Assembly (NCBI GenBank): GCA_016936555.1
Contig: JAFGXR010000038.1
Span: 1 to 42,177 of the forward strand
Direction of reading: 5' to 3'
Source: Spirochaetales bacterium
GTDB taxonomy: Bacteria; Spirochaetota; Spirochaetia; DSM-2461
DNA length: 42,177 nucleotides
Each line of letters opens with the position of its first letter. Positions within the stretch are counted from its first letter, which is position 1. Of the stretch, positions 8,772 to 20,393 are shown in pieces. Made by a program: the position numbers and the translations under genes. The notes under the pieces were generated by a model that was not told where the DNA came from, ran no database searches, and saw only the letters and a list, made by a program, of their open reading frames with translations.

Positions 8772-9362
8772 TCAGTCTTCGATAATGATTCCCAGCGGAC
8801 TGAGCAGATTGACCACATCGGGATAGGAGAATTTCGCCCCCTTTACTTTATTCTCTCCCGGATGGAAGGCGTAACCGGATGCCCCTTTGAAATTGGCTTT
8901 CTCCAGATTACAGCTGCTGAATTTTGTATCTTTAAACGTACAGTCTGAAAAATCCGCTTCATACAACCGGGTATGGGCGAATTCGCAGTCGTTGATTGTG
9001 CACTTCCGGAAACTCTTCCCCGCCAGATCCTGATCGCTGAAGAAGCTGTGGGCGATTACCGTCTCTTCGAAATCGGGATTGAACTGATAGCGGTTGCAGT
9101 CGTGAAAGTTGATCCCCTGGAACCGGCAGTCCTTGAAAAGGCAGTTCGAAAACCCGGTGCCTTCGACTTTCACCAGGGAAAAATCGCAATTTTCAAAACG
9201 GCAGTTCCGGAAAACGGTACCGGTGAAGGTGCTGTCGCTGAAACGGCAGAAGCGGAAAATACAGTCGCTGAATGTCATTTCATCGAGTTCCACTGAAAAG
9301 AGAGTCTGTTTATCGAAGATTTCCTCTTCGAAATCGGTCATAAGTGTAGATGCTAAATCCAT
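8772..9362 (-). CDS. Pentapeptide-repeat protein
   Basis: Across about residues 25-170 of 196, every fifth residue is Phe or Leu with small or polar residues between (for example FSDCIFRFCRFSDSTF and DFSDCTFKDTKF). This gives the right-handed quadrilateral beta-helix of pentapeptide-repeat proteins. The C-terminal LLSPLGIIIED resembles a common family ending also seen in Qnr/YjbI-like members. Two tandem blocks are separated by a non-repeat segment around HDCNRYQFNPDFEE. Cys is unusually frequent. The function is unknown; gyrase mimicry is only one option for this fold. There is no SD, and the start lies 3 nt after the stop of the HD-GYP stump, so it was probably once translated by coupling to that gene. 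Confidence 0.85.
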   Translation of the reverse strand: MDLASTLMTDFEEEIFDKQTLFSVELDEMTFSDCIFRFCRFSDSTFTGTVFRNCRFENCDFSLVKVEGTGFSNCLFKDCRFQGINFHDCNRYQFNPDFEETVIAHSFFSDQDLAGKSFRKCTINDCEFAHTRLYEADFSDCTFKDTKFSSCNLEKANFKGASGYAFHPGENKVKGAKFSYPDVVNLLSPLGIIIED

Positions 9363-9365
9363 GGA

Positions 9366-9542
9366 TCAAGAATAGACAGATTCGCGGGACTGAGCAAGAC
9401 TGTTCAGTCTGATAAAATCCTCTTCCTTATGCAAAAAAACATCCACTATGAGGGGATCGAAATGTTTGCCTGCCTGGGAAATAATAATCTCCCTCGCCTG
9501 TTCATGGGGATAGGCCTTCTTGTAGGGACGATCCCAAGTCAA
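9366..9542 (-). pseudogene. Truncated 3' remnant of an HD-GYP domain gene
   Basis: The minus-strand frame ending with TGA at 9368-9366 reads LTWDRPYKKAYPHEQA and then GKHFDPLIVDVFLHKEEDF, about 58 codons in all. This is the C-terminal end of an HD-GYP cyclic-di-GMP phosphodiesterase domain, whose conserved DALTSDRPYK and G-x-x-F-D-P motifs are plainly matched. Upstream of codon LT the frame soon meets a stop (complement of 9549-9551) and similarity ends. The HD and GYP motifs are absent and there is no start codon, so the enzyme is dead. The stump sits 3 nt before the pentapeptide-repeat gene and next to the pyrG promoter region, marking an old deletion or rearrangement junction. Confidence 0.8.
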
Positions 9543-9567
9543 TAACCTTTACTATGAATAAATTTAG

Positions 9568-9589
9568 TTGAATTCCACCGGGAATTCAA
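9568..9589. repeat. Perfect 9-bp inverted repeat upstream of pyrG
   Basis: TTGAATTCC (9568-9576) and GGAATTCAA (9581-9589) are perfect arms around ACCG. The palindrome lies 59-80 bases upstream of the pyrG ATG and upstream of its -35, so if pyrG is leaderless it acts as DNA (operator or activator site) and not as an mRNA hairpin. The binding protein is unknown. A looser relative (TTGAATA/TATTCAA) occurs at 11404-11422. Confidence 0.5.
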
Positions 9590-9609
9590 ATTATCTCTGC
9601 GGGGAAGAA

Positions 9610-9639
9610 TTGACAGCGCAAAGGCTTACGGGAGATAAT
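9610..9639 (+). promoter_or_regulatory. pyrG promoter
   Basis: Consensus TTGACA (9610-9615), an 18-nt spacer and GATAAT (9634-9639) end 8 nt before the pyrG ATG. The same TTGACA-18-GATAAT arrangement drives gdhA. The only GGGAG sequence overlaps the -10 and would not be transcribed, so the message appears to be leaderless or to have a leader of a few bases. Confidence 0.65.
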
Positions 9640-9647
9640 GAAATCCC

Positions 9648-11243
9648 ATGAAGAAGTATATATTTGTTACGGGCGGAGTGTGCTCCAGTCTCGGTAAAGG
9701 TATTGCCGCTGCTTCTCTTGGGAGCCTCCTTGAGACTCGCGGCCTGCGGGTTTGTATGATCAAAGTCGATCCATATCTCAATGTCGATGCCGGCACAATG
9801 AGTCCCTTCCAGCACGGAGAAGTCTATGTAACCGATGACGGTGCGGAAACGGATCTCGATCTGGGAAATTACGGGCGGTTTACCTCCTCCCGGCTCAGTA
9901 AAGCCCATTCCATTACAACCGGTCAGATCTACCAGTCTGTCATTAATAAGGAAAGGGAAGGGAAGTATCTGGGAAAATGCGTCCAGGTCGTGCCCCATAT
10001 TACCGATGAGATCAAGAGCCGGATCTATAAACTGGGCGAAGCGGAAGATGTGGATGTCACAATCGTCGAGATCGGGGGAACCGTCGGAGATATCGAGTCC
10101 ATACCCTATCTCGAGGCTGTCAGACAGGTCATACACGAAAAAGGGAAAACCCATACGCTATCGGTCCATCTGACCCTGGTTCCCGAAGTCACGGGGGGAG
10201 AGGTCAAGACCAAGCCGACCCAGCACTCGGTCAAGGAGATGAGAGAGATCGGTATCCAGCCCGATGTCCTTCTCTGCCGCTGTAAAAACGAGCTCGGCGA
10301 TGATCTGAAGAAAAAAATCTCGCTTTTTACCAATATCGATTTCGACTGTGTTCTCTCGGCACATGATGTTAATACGACTATTTACGAGATTCCCGTCATT
10401 TATAACCAGCAGGGGCTATGCGAAGTCGTTGTCCGTAAACTGGGACTGAAAACCGGAAAGGCCAGACTCGGGGAATGGCAGAAAGTCGCCGATTCCTATA
10501 AAAACGCGGAGAAAACCGTCAATATCGCCATGGTCGGTAAATACATCGAACTGGCCGATGCCTACAAATCCATTGACGAAGCGGTGGTGCACGGTGCCCT
10601 TGCCAACGGCGTCAAAGTCAATATTATAAAAATCGACTCGGAGAAACTGGAAAACGGCCTTACGCCCGATGAGCTTCTGGCCGGTGTCGACGGCATCCTC
10701 GTGCCCGGCGGATTCGGAGAGCGGGGTATAAACGGTATGGTTCTGGCGGCGAAATTCGCCAGAGAGAACAAAATACCCTATCTGGGGATCTGCCTGGGCC
10801 TTCAGATTATGGTTATCGAGTACAGCCGCCATGTCCTGGGACTGGAAAAAGCCAACAGCTCCGAATTCAAGCCCGACGGAGAGCACAGCGTCGTCACACT
10901 GCTGGAAGAGCAGGTCGATGTAACGGCTTTCGGCGGGACCATGAGGCTGGGACTCAGCAAATCCAAGCTGGAGAAGGGCACGAGAATTGAAAAAGCCTAC
11001 GGATCATCCGAAGCCTGGGAAAGACACCGCCACCGTTATGAAGTGAATAACAAATACAAGCAGCAGCTGATGGATGCCGGACTTGTTATTTCGGGATACA
11101 CGCCCGACGGTTCTCTTGTCGAAGCTGTGGAATGGTCCGATCACCCCTGGGGCGTCGCCGTTCAGTTTCATCCCGAATTCACATCCAAGCCCGTTAAGGC
11201 CGGACCGCTCTTCAAGGATTTTGTGAAAGCGGCAGCCCGGTAG
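9648..11243 (+). CDS. pyrG: CTP synthase
   Basis: This 531-residue cytosolic enzyme converts UTP to CTP using ATP and the amide of glutamine, in pyrimidine nucleotide synthesis. The N-terminal amidoligase domain (about 1-266) begins KKYIFVTGGVCSSLGKGI and includes the family motifs KVDPYLNVDAGTMSPFQHGE and VEIGGTVGDIES. The class I glutaminase domain follows, with nucleophile Cys382 in GICLGLQ and the His508/Glu510 pair in HPEF. Length and motifs are standard, so it should be fully active. A strong stem-loop with a T tract begins 10 nt after the stop, so it appears to be monocistronic. Start choice is firm because the conserved N-terminus begins at this ATG. Confidence 0.98.
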   Translation: MKKYIFVTGGVCSSLGKGIAAASLGSLLETRGLRVCMIKVDPYLNVDAGTMSPFQHGEVYVTDDGAETDLDLGNYGRFTSSRLSKAHSITTGQIYQSVINKEREGKYLGKCVQVVPHITDEIKSRIYKLGEAEDVDVTIVEIGGTVGDIESIPYLEAVRQVIHEKGKTHTLSVHLTLVPEVTGGEVKTKPTQHSVKEMREIGIQPDVLLCRCKNELGDDLKKKISLFTNIDFDCVLSAHDVNTTIYEIPVIYNQQGLCEVVVRKLGLKTGKARLGEWQKVADSYKNAEKTVNIAMVGKYIELADAYKSIDEAVVHGALANGVKVNIIKIDSEKLENGLTPDELLAGVDGILVPGGFGERGINGMVLAAKFARENKIPYLGICLGLQIMVIEYSRHVLGLEKANSSEFKPDGEHSVVTLLEEQVDVTAFGGTMRLGLSKSKLEKGTRIEKAYGSSEAWERHRHRYEVNNKYKQQLMDAGLVISGYTPDGSLVEAVEWSDHPWGVAVQFHPEFTSKPVKAGPLFKDFVKAAAR

Positions 11244-11253
11244 AATCAGGATA

Positions 11254-11305
11254 AGGCTGTTGCAAAAGGCTGAATAACGGACTTTTGCAACAGCTCCTTT
11301 TTTTT
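11254..11305 (+). terminator. Rho-independent terminator of pyrG built from the dispersed repeat
   Basis: The 13-bp perfect stem GCTGTTGCAAAAG (11256-11268) / CTTTTGCAACAGC (11282-11294) has a 13-nt loop and is followed by CTCC and eight T. The left arm matches the left arm of the 109-214 repeat through GGCTGTTGCAAAAG. Confidence 0.9.
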
Positions 11306-11532
11306 ATTTTGATGCGGATTTCGTACTTGATTCCATAATAATATTGTTTTCTTAAATAAACCCTTTGTTTTTATACCTGAAATATTTCCATAACTCCATC
11401 TGGTTGAATAATACGTATTCAAAAATCAGGTAAAAAAAGGTGATAATATTAAAAGAATCAACTTTAAATCTATAAATATACAATAATATCTAAAAAAATG
11501 ATTTTGTATTGTTATGTAGAAACGAATAATCA
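11306..11532. other. AT-rich intergenic region without a gene
   Basis: About 230 bases of AT-rich DNA lie between the pyrG terminator and the gdhA promoter. The only structure seen is an inverted repeat TTGAATA (11404-11410) / TATTCAA (11416-11422) around ATACG. It lies about 110 bases upstream of the gdhA -35 and may be a regulator site. Short minus-strand readings here are low-complexity and lack family features. Confidence 0.5.
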
Positions 11533-11562
11533 TTGACATAGTGTGAATATCGAAATGATAAT
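11533..11562 (+). promoter_or_regulatory. gdhA promoter
   Basis: TTGACA (11533-11538), an 18-nt spacer and GATAAT (11557-11562). The ATG is 39 nt further on and is preceded by GTGGAGGAG, so this mRNA has an ordinary leader with an SD, unlike the pyrG message. Confidence 0.7.
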
Positions 11563-11577
11563 GTCTCATCTTACTAA

Positions 11578-15529
<3,952 letters not shown>

Positions 15530-15645
15530 GTTTCACCCCTTTCTTTCTGTTTTGTATATACCGGATTAAAGTTTAGCATATATTGATAAAACAGGATCAA
15601 CTTTCCTGAAAAAAGCTTTTTGCTTATCTGATTGGTTTTTTTGTA

Positions 15646-15661
15646 TTCTTATATATAAGAA
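15646..15661. repeat. 16-bp perfect palindrome upstream of gltB
   Basis: TTCTTATATATAAGAA is fully self-complementary and lies in the 337-bp AT-rich divergent region between the PPDK_N gene and gltB. It could be an operator for either gene. A smaller palindrome AAAAAGCTTTTT sits about 30 bases to its left. No protein-coding signal was found in the region. Confidence 0.4.
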
Positions 15662-15823
15662 CATAGTCCCATTTTTGAGACAGAAAGTCTTTTTTCTAGA
15701 ATACAATTTCCAGTTTTATATGATTATATGCTGGATTCAGTGTAATTAAATATGAATAAATACTTAATTTACTTAACAAATACTGAAAAAATTGATTTTT
15801 TCTCTTGCATTACTTTTTCGTTT

Positions 15824-15856
15824 CCTGGAAAATCTGGTAAACACTAGTTTTCCAGG
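15824..15856 (+). promoter_or_regulatory. Hairpin overlapping the gltB ribosome-binding site
   Basis: CCTGGAAAA (15824-15832) pairs perfectly with TTTTCCAGG (15848-15856) across a 15-nt loop. The right arm shares AGG with the SD AGGGG (15854-15858), so if transcribed the stem would occlude the gltB RBS. No riboswitch family is recognised. Confidence 0.5.
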
Positions 15857-15866
15857 GGATATGTCT

Positions 15867-18800
15867 ATGTTAGAGAAAAAAGGTTTATACGATCCTAAAC
15901 ACGAACACGATGCCTGCGGTGTCGGGTTTGTCGCCGATATCAGTGGAAAACGGTCTCATCGAATTGTCGAGGAAGGAGTTCAGATTCTCTGCAACCTCGA
16001 ACACAGAGGCGCCGTAGGCGGGGACATGAAAACGGGAGACGGCGCGGGAATGCTCCTGCAGATGCCTCATAAGTTTCTCTCCCGCGTTGTCGACTTTGAG
16101 CTTCCTCCCGAAGGGGAATATGGTGCGGGGATGATATTTCTTCCCGCCGATCAGAGTCAAGCCGATGAAGCCTGTCGTCTGACCGAAGAGATCGCCGCCG
16201 CTGAAGGAGCTGTTCTTCTGGGATGGCGGAATGTTCCCATTAATGCCGACTGCCTCGGGGAACAGGCCCGTTCGGTCATGCCCTCGTTTAAACAGATATT
16301 TGTCACTTTTAAAGATATTAAAAAAACCGATCTGGAGCTGAAGCTCTACATCCTGAGAAAAGCTCTCGAGAAAGCGGCCAGGGAAAAGGGGTTTGATCAG
16401 GATCTTTACTATATTCCCTCTCTCTCATCGAGGACCATGATCTACAAAGGGATGTTCGTATCCACCCAGTTCGTGACTTTTTATCCCGATCTGGCGGAAA
16501 AGGATTTCGAGAGCGCCATGTCGCTGGTTCATCAGCGGTACAGTACCAATACTTTCCCCTCATGGCCCCTGGCCCAGCCGTTCCGCTATATTGCCCATAA
16601 CGGAGAGATCAACACGCTCAGGCGGAACGCCGGCAACATGAGCGCCCGGGAATCGACACTCACGTCGGAGATTTTCGGCGAGGATATGCCCAAGCTTCTT
16701 CCCGTGACCAGCAGCATGGGAAGTGATTCGGCTGTTTTTGACAATGTTTTCGAGTTGATACACAAAGGCGGGCGGTCGATGGAGCATACCATGATGATGA
16801 TGGTTCCCGAAGCGTTCGGTACGAAATATCATATATCCGAAGACAAGAGGGCTTTCTACGAATATCACTCCGCCCTGATGGAGCCCTGGGACGGACCGGC
16901 GGCTCTGGTTTTTACAGATGGAACCAGAATCGGCGCGACGCTGGACAGAAACGGGCTCAGGCCGGGGCGCTATACCATAACGAAAAGCGGCAAGGTCGTG
17001 CTCGCATCTGAAACCGGGGTAATCGATGTGCCGGCGGAAGACGTTCTGGAAAAGGGGCGGCTGGCACCGGGGAAGATGTTCCTCGTCGATATGGAGAGAC
17101 AGCGGGTCATCCGCGACAATGAAATAAAGAATTACATTACGCGACAGCAGCCCTACCGCCGCTGGCTCGTGGAAAATAAAATTGAATTGAAAGGGCTTCT
17201 CGAAACGCCCGGCGATGTCAAATACGATTCCGACACTCTGCGTGAGAGGCTGAAGGCTTTCGGGTATTCTTTTGAAGATTTCCGTCAGATTATTACGCCC
17301 ATGGCCAACAATGCCCAGGAGCCGGTCGGTTCGATGGGGAACGACGGGGCCCTCGCCGTATTATCCGAAAGGCCCCAGCTTCTCTATGATTACTTCAAGC
17401 AGCTTTTTGCCCAGGTGACGAACCCGCCCATCGATCCCTACCGGGAACAGCTGGTTATGTCTCTCATGTCCTATATCGGCCGGGAGAGAAACCTCCTATC
17501 CGAGACACCCGAGCATTGTCATCAGCTGAAGCTGGCCCATCCCATTCTGGCCAATGACGATATCAGTTATCTCAAGCGCAACGATATGAAGGATTTTCGG
17601 GTCGCCACGGTGTCCATGCTCTTTCAGATTACCGAAACCAAGGGCATTCTGGAAAACGCCATCGAGAGGCTCTGCCGCGATGCCGAGGACAAAGTGAATG
17701 AGGGAAATTCCCTTATCATTCTGTCGGACAGGGGAATAGACAGGGAATTTACGGCTATACCGGCTCTCCTGGCTGTCGCTGCGGTCGACCAGTACCTTAT
17801 CGCCAGGGGGAAACGTCACCTCATCGGACTGGTCATCGAGACAGGGGAGGCCAGAGAGGTTCATCATTTCGCCACTCTGATCAGTTTCGGCGCCAGCGCC
17901 ATCAACCCCTATCTGGTATTTGAAACATTATCGGATCTCCAGTCCAGAGGCTATATCCGCCAGGATCTGTCGCTCTCCCATACAATAGAGCATTACATCC
18001 TGGCCGTGAAGAAGGGATTGCTCAAGGTTATGTCCAAGATGGGCGTTTCGACGATCCGAAGCTACAAGGGATCGAAGATGTATGAAGCCATCGGACTGGC
18101 CGGTGATTTCATCGATAAATACTTCAATGGCGTTACCTCTAACGTCAATGGTATCGGTATCGAACAGGTCGAATCCGATCTGATCCGCCGTCACAAAGCG
18201 GCTTACGAACCTTCCAATACCTATTCCCGCCGCTTCGAATCGGGCGGAAAATACAGCTCGAGAGTCAAAGCCGACAGGCATCTCTTTTCGGCAAAAGCCG
18301 TCGTCACCATGCAGAAGGCCGTGCGGAACAAGGATTACGGGATTTTTAAAGAGTACTCCAACGAGATAAATGATCAGAGCCGGGCGATCAACACGCTCCG
18401 CAGCCTCTTTGCCTTCAAGCCGGGTAAAAGCGTGCCCATTGATGAGGTCGAGACGGAAGATTCCATTGTCAGGAGATTCGTTTCCTCGGCCATGTCCTTC
18501 GGGTCTCTCAGCCAGGAGGCTCACGAAACCATGGCAATCGGTATGAACCGCATCGGCGGAATGAGCAACTCCGGAGAGGGGGGGGAGGACGACACGAGAT
18601 ACGAGCTGCTTCCCAACGGAGACGACAGGCGGAGCCATGTCAAGCAGGTCGCTTCGGGACGTTTCGGCGTGGACAGCAATTACCTGTACAACGCGAATGA
18701 ACTACAGATCAAAATGGCGCAGGGCGCCAAGCCGGGAGAAGGGGGGCAGCTTCCCGGTCATAAAGTTAACGAGACGATTGCCCGGGTGCGCCATTCGACG

Positions 18801-20393
18801 CCGGGCGTTATGCTCATATCTCCGCCTCCTCATCACGACATATACTCCATCGAGGACCTTTCCCAGCTTATCTTCGACCTGAAGAATGCCAACCCAGCGG
18901 CCAGGGTTTCGGTAAAACTCGTTTCCGAAGCGGGTGTCGGGACGGTTGCCGCCGGTGTCGCCAAGGGCAAAGCCGACATGGTTCTCATAAGCGGCGGAGA
19001 CGGGGGAACGGGAGCCTCTCCCTTATCATCCATCAAATATGCCGGATCCTACTGGGAAATCGGTCTCGCCGAGACTCAGCAGGTTCTGGTTATGAATAAA
19101 CTGCGGTCCCGGATCAGGATTCAGTGCGACGGGCAGATGAAAACAGGGCGCGACATAGTTATCGCAGCCATGCTCGGTGCCGAGGAATTCGGCTTCGGTT
19201 CGGCTTCCCTCGTGGCGATCGGCTGCGTTATGATGCGCAAGTGTCATACCAATGCCTGCCCCGTGGGGATCGCCACCCAGAACGGCGAACTGAGAAAGCG
19301 CTTCCCCGGAAAAGCGGAGCATCTTGAAAATTTCATGATGTTCATTGCCCGGGAGGTCCGCGAGCTGATGGCGGAACTGGGATTCCGGACCTTCGATGAG
19401 ATGGTCGGTCGGGTCGACCGGCTCGATGTATCCGAAGCTATCAATCACTACAAGAAAAAAGGCCTGGATTTCTCCAGGGTCCTGACTGTGCCGGAAGTTC
19501 CGGATGGGGAGAGCCTCTACTGCACATCAACGCAGAACCATGACTTTTCCCTCTCTCTTGATCCCGAGCTGATAAAGAAGGCCAAGGCGGCACTGGACAA
19601 TAGACAGCTGGTCAGCATCGCCATGCCGATCCGCAACTGCAACAGAACGGTAGGTGCCATGCTCAGTTCCCGCGTCACAGCCAAATACGGAGCCAAAGGG
19701 CTTCCGAACGATACGATTTCCGTCAAGTTCGACGGAAGCGCCGGGCAGAGTTTCGGAGCCTTCCTGACCAAAGGAATCACCTTCGAGCTGGAAGGGGATT
19801 CCAACGACTATCTCGGAAAGGGGCTGTCGGGAGGAAAGATTATCCTCTATCCGCCTCTTAAATCGACATTCAGCGGATTCAGAAATATCATCACCGGAAA
19901 CGTCAATCTCTTCGGAGCGACAGGCGGTGAAGTCTATATCAACGGACGGGCGGGCGAGCGTTTCGCCGTTAGAAACAGCGGTGCCAAAGCGGTCGTCGAA
20001 GGTGTCGGGGACCACGGATGCGAGTACATGACCGGGGGAACGGTTGTCATCATCGGCAAAACCGGTGTCAACTTCGCCGCCGGTATGAGCGGAGGTGTGG
20101 CCTATGTCTACGATGAAAACCAGCTCTTCGATACGAAATGTAACCTTGAGATGGTTGAAATCGAACCTGTCATCGAAGAGGAGGACAAGAAAGTCCTTTT
20201 CGAAATGATATCGAAGCACACGGAATACACCAACAGCAAGCAGGGGCTGAGGCTCCTTGAAAACTGGGAGGAATCGCTTCCCCTTTTCGTAAAAGTTATG
20301 CCCCAGGACTACAAGAAAGCCCTGGAGAAACTGATGGAAAGAGAAATGATTGAATCGGACAGCGAGACCGTAACCGAGGAGGTTTACCTGTAA
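15867..20393 (+). CDS. gltB: Glutamate synthase, large (alpha) subunit
   Basis: The protein has 1508 residues. It makes glutamate from glutamine and 2-oxoglutarate, using electrons passed from GltD. A 16-residue propeptide precedes Cys17 (HDACGVGF), the Ntn-type amidotransferase nucleophile exposed on cleavage. The glutaminase domain (to about 430) contains HQRYSTNTFPSWPLAQPFR. A linker domain follows, then the FMN barrel (about 800-1190) with SGEGGED, KPGEGGQLPG and GGDGGTGASP. Cys1120, Cys1126 and Cys1131 are the [3Fe-4S] ligands (CVMMRKCHTNACPVG). The C-terminal GXGXG helix carries GDHGCEYMTGG. An upstream reading from 15792 exists, but AGGGG is 8 nt from the ATG at 15867 (2 nt from that at 15861) and the propeptide length is normal, so 15867 is preferred. 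Confidence 0.96.
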   Translation: MLEKKGLYDPKHEHDACGVGFVADISGKRSHRIVEEGVQILCNLEHRGAVGGDMKTGDGAGMLLQMPHKFLSRVVDFELPPEGEYGAGMIFLPADQSQADEACRLTEEIAAAEGAVLLGWRNVPINADCLGEQARSVMPSFKQIFVTFKDIKKTDLELKLYILRKALEKAAREKGFDQDLYYIPSLSSRTMIYKGMFVSTQFVTFYPDLAEKDFESAMSLVHQRYSTNTFPSWPLAQPFRYIAHNGEINTLRRNAGNMSARESTLTSEIFGEDMPKLLPVTSSMGSDSAVFDNVFELIHKGGRSMEHTMMMMVPEAFGTKYHISEDKRAFYEYHSALMEPWDGPAALVFTDGTRIGATLDRNGLRPGRYTITKSGKVVLASETGVIDVPAEDVLEKGRLAPGKMFLVDMERQRVIRDNEIKNYITRQQPYRRWLVENKIELKGLLETPGDVKYDSDTLRERLKAFGYSFEDFRQIITPMANNAQEPVGSMGNDGALAVLSERPQLLYDYFKQLFAQVTNPPIDPYREQLVMSLMSYIGRERNLLSETPEHCHQLKLAHPILANDDISYLKRNDMKDFRVATVSMLFQITETKGILENAIERLCRDAEDKVNEGNSLIILSDRGIDREFTAIPALLAVAAVDQYLIARGKRHLIGLVIETGEAREVHHFATLISFGASAINPYLVFETLSDLQSRGYIRQDLSLSHTIEHYILAVKKGLLKVMSKMGVSTIRSYKGSKMYEAIGLAGDFIDKYFNGVTSNVNGIGIEQVESDLIRRHKAAYEPSNTYSRRFESGGKYSSRVKADRHLFSAKAVVTMQKAVRNKDYGIFKEYSNEINDQSRAINTLRSLFAFKPGKSVPIDEVETEDSIVRRFVSSAMSFGSLSQEAHETMAIGMNRIGGMSNSGEGGEDDTRYELLPNGDDRRSHVKQVASGRFGVDSNYLYNANELQIKMAQGAKPGEGGQLPGHKVNETIARVRHSTPGVMLISPPPHHDIYSIEDLSQLIFDLKNANPAARVSVKLVSEAGVGTVAAGVAKGKADMVLISGGDGGTGASPLSSIKYAGSYWEIGLAETQQVLVMNKLRSRIRIQCDGQMKTGRDIVIAAMLGAEEFGFGSASLVAIGCVMMRKCHTNACPVGIATQNGELRKRFPGKAEHLENFMMFIAREVRELMAELGFRTFDEMVGRVDRLDVSEAINHYKKKGLDFSRVLTVPEVPDGESLYCTSTQNHDFSLSLDPELIKKAKAALDNRQLVSIAMPIRNCNRTVGAMLSSRVTAKYGAKGLPNDTISVKFDGSAGQSFGAFLTKGITFELEGDSNDYLGKGLSGGKIILYPPLKSTFSGFRNIITGNVNLFGATGGEVYINGRAGERFAVRNSGAKAVVEGVGDHGCEYMTGGTVVIIGKTGVNFAAGMSGGVAYVYDENQLFDTKCNLEMVEIEPVIEEEDKKVLFEMISKHTEYTNSKQGLRLLENWEESLPLFVKVMPQDYKKALEKLMEREMIESDSETVTEEVYL

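Noticed and set aside
8772-9362. Reading the pentapeptide-repeat protein as a Qnr quinolone-resistance determinant
   Set aside because: Only the general fold and a C-terminal tail are similar. The gene lacks an SD and sits beside a degraded gene, so resistance cannot be inferred.
15801-15815. Possible sigma-54 promoter before gltB around TTGCAT
   Set aside because: There is no GG at the required 10-base distance upstream, so the -24 element is missing.
15792-15866. N-terminal extension of GltB
   Set aside because: The SD is at 15854 and the propeptide before Cys17 is of normal length from 15867. The extension would place 41 residues before the catalytic Cys.
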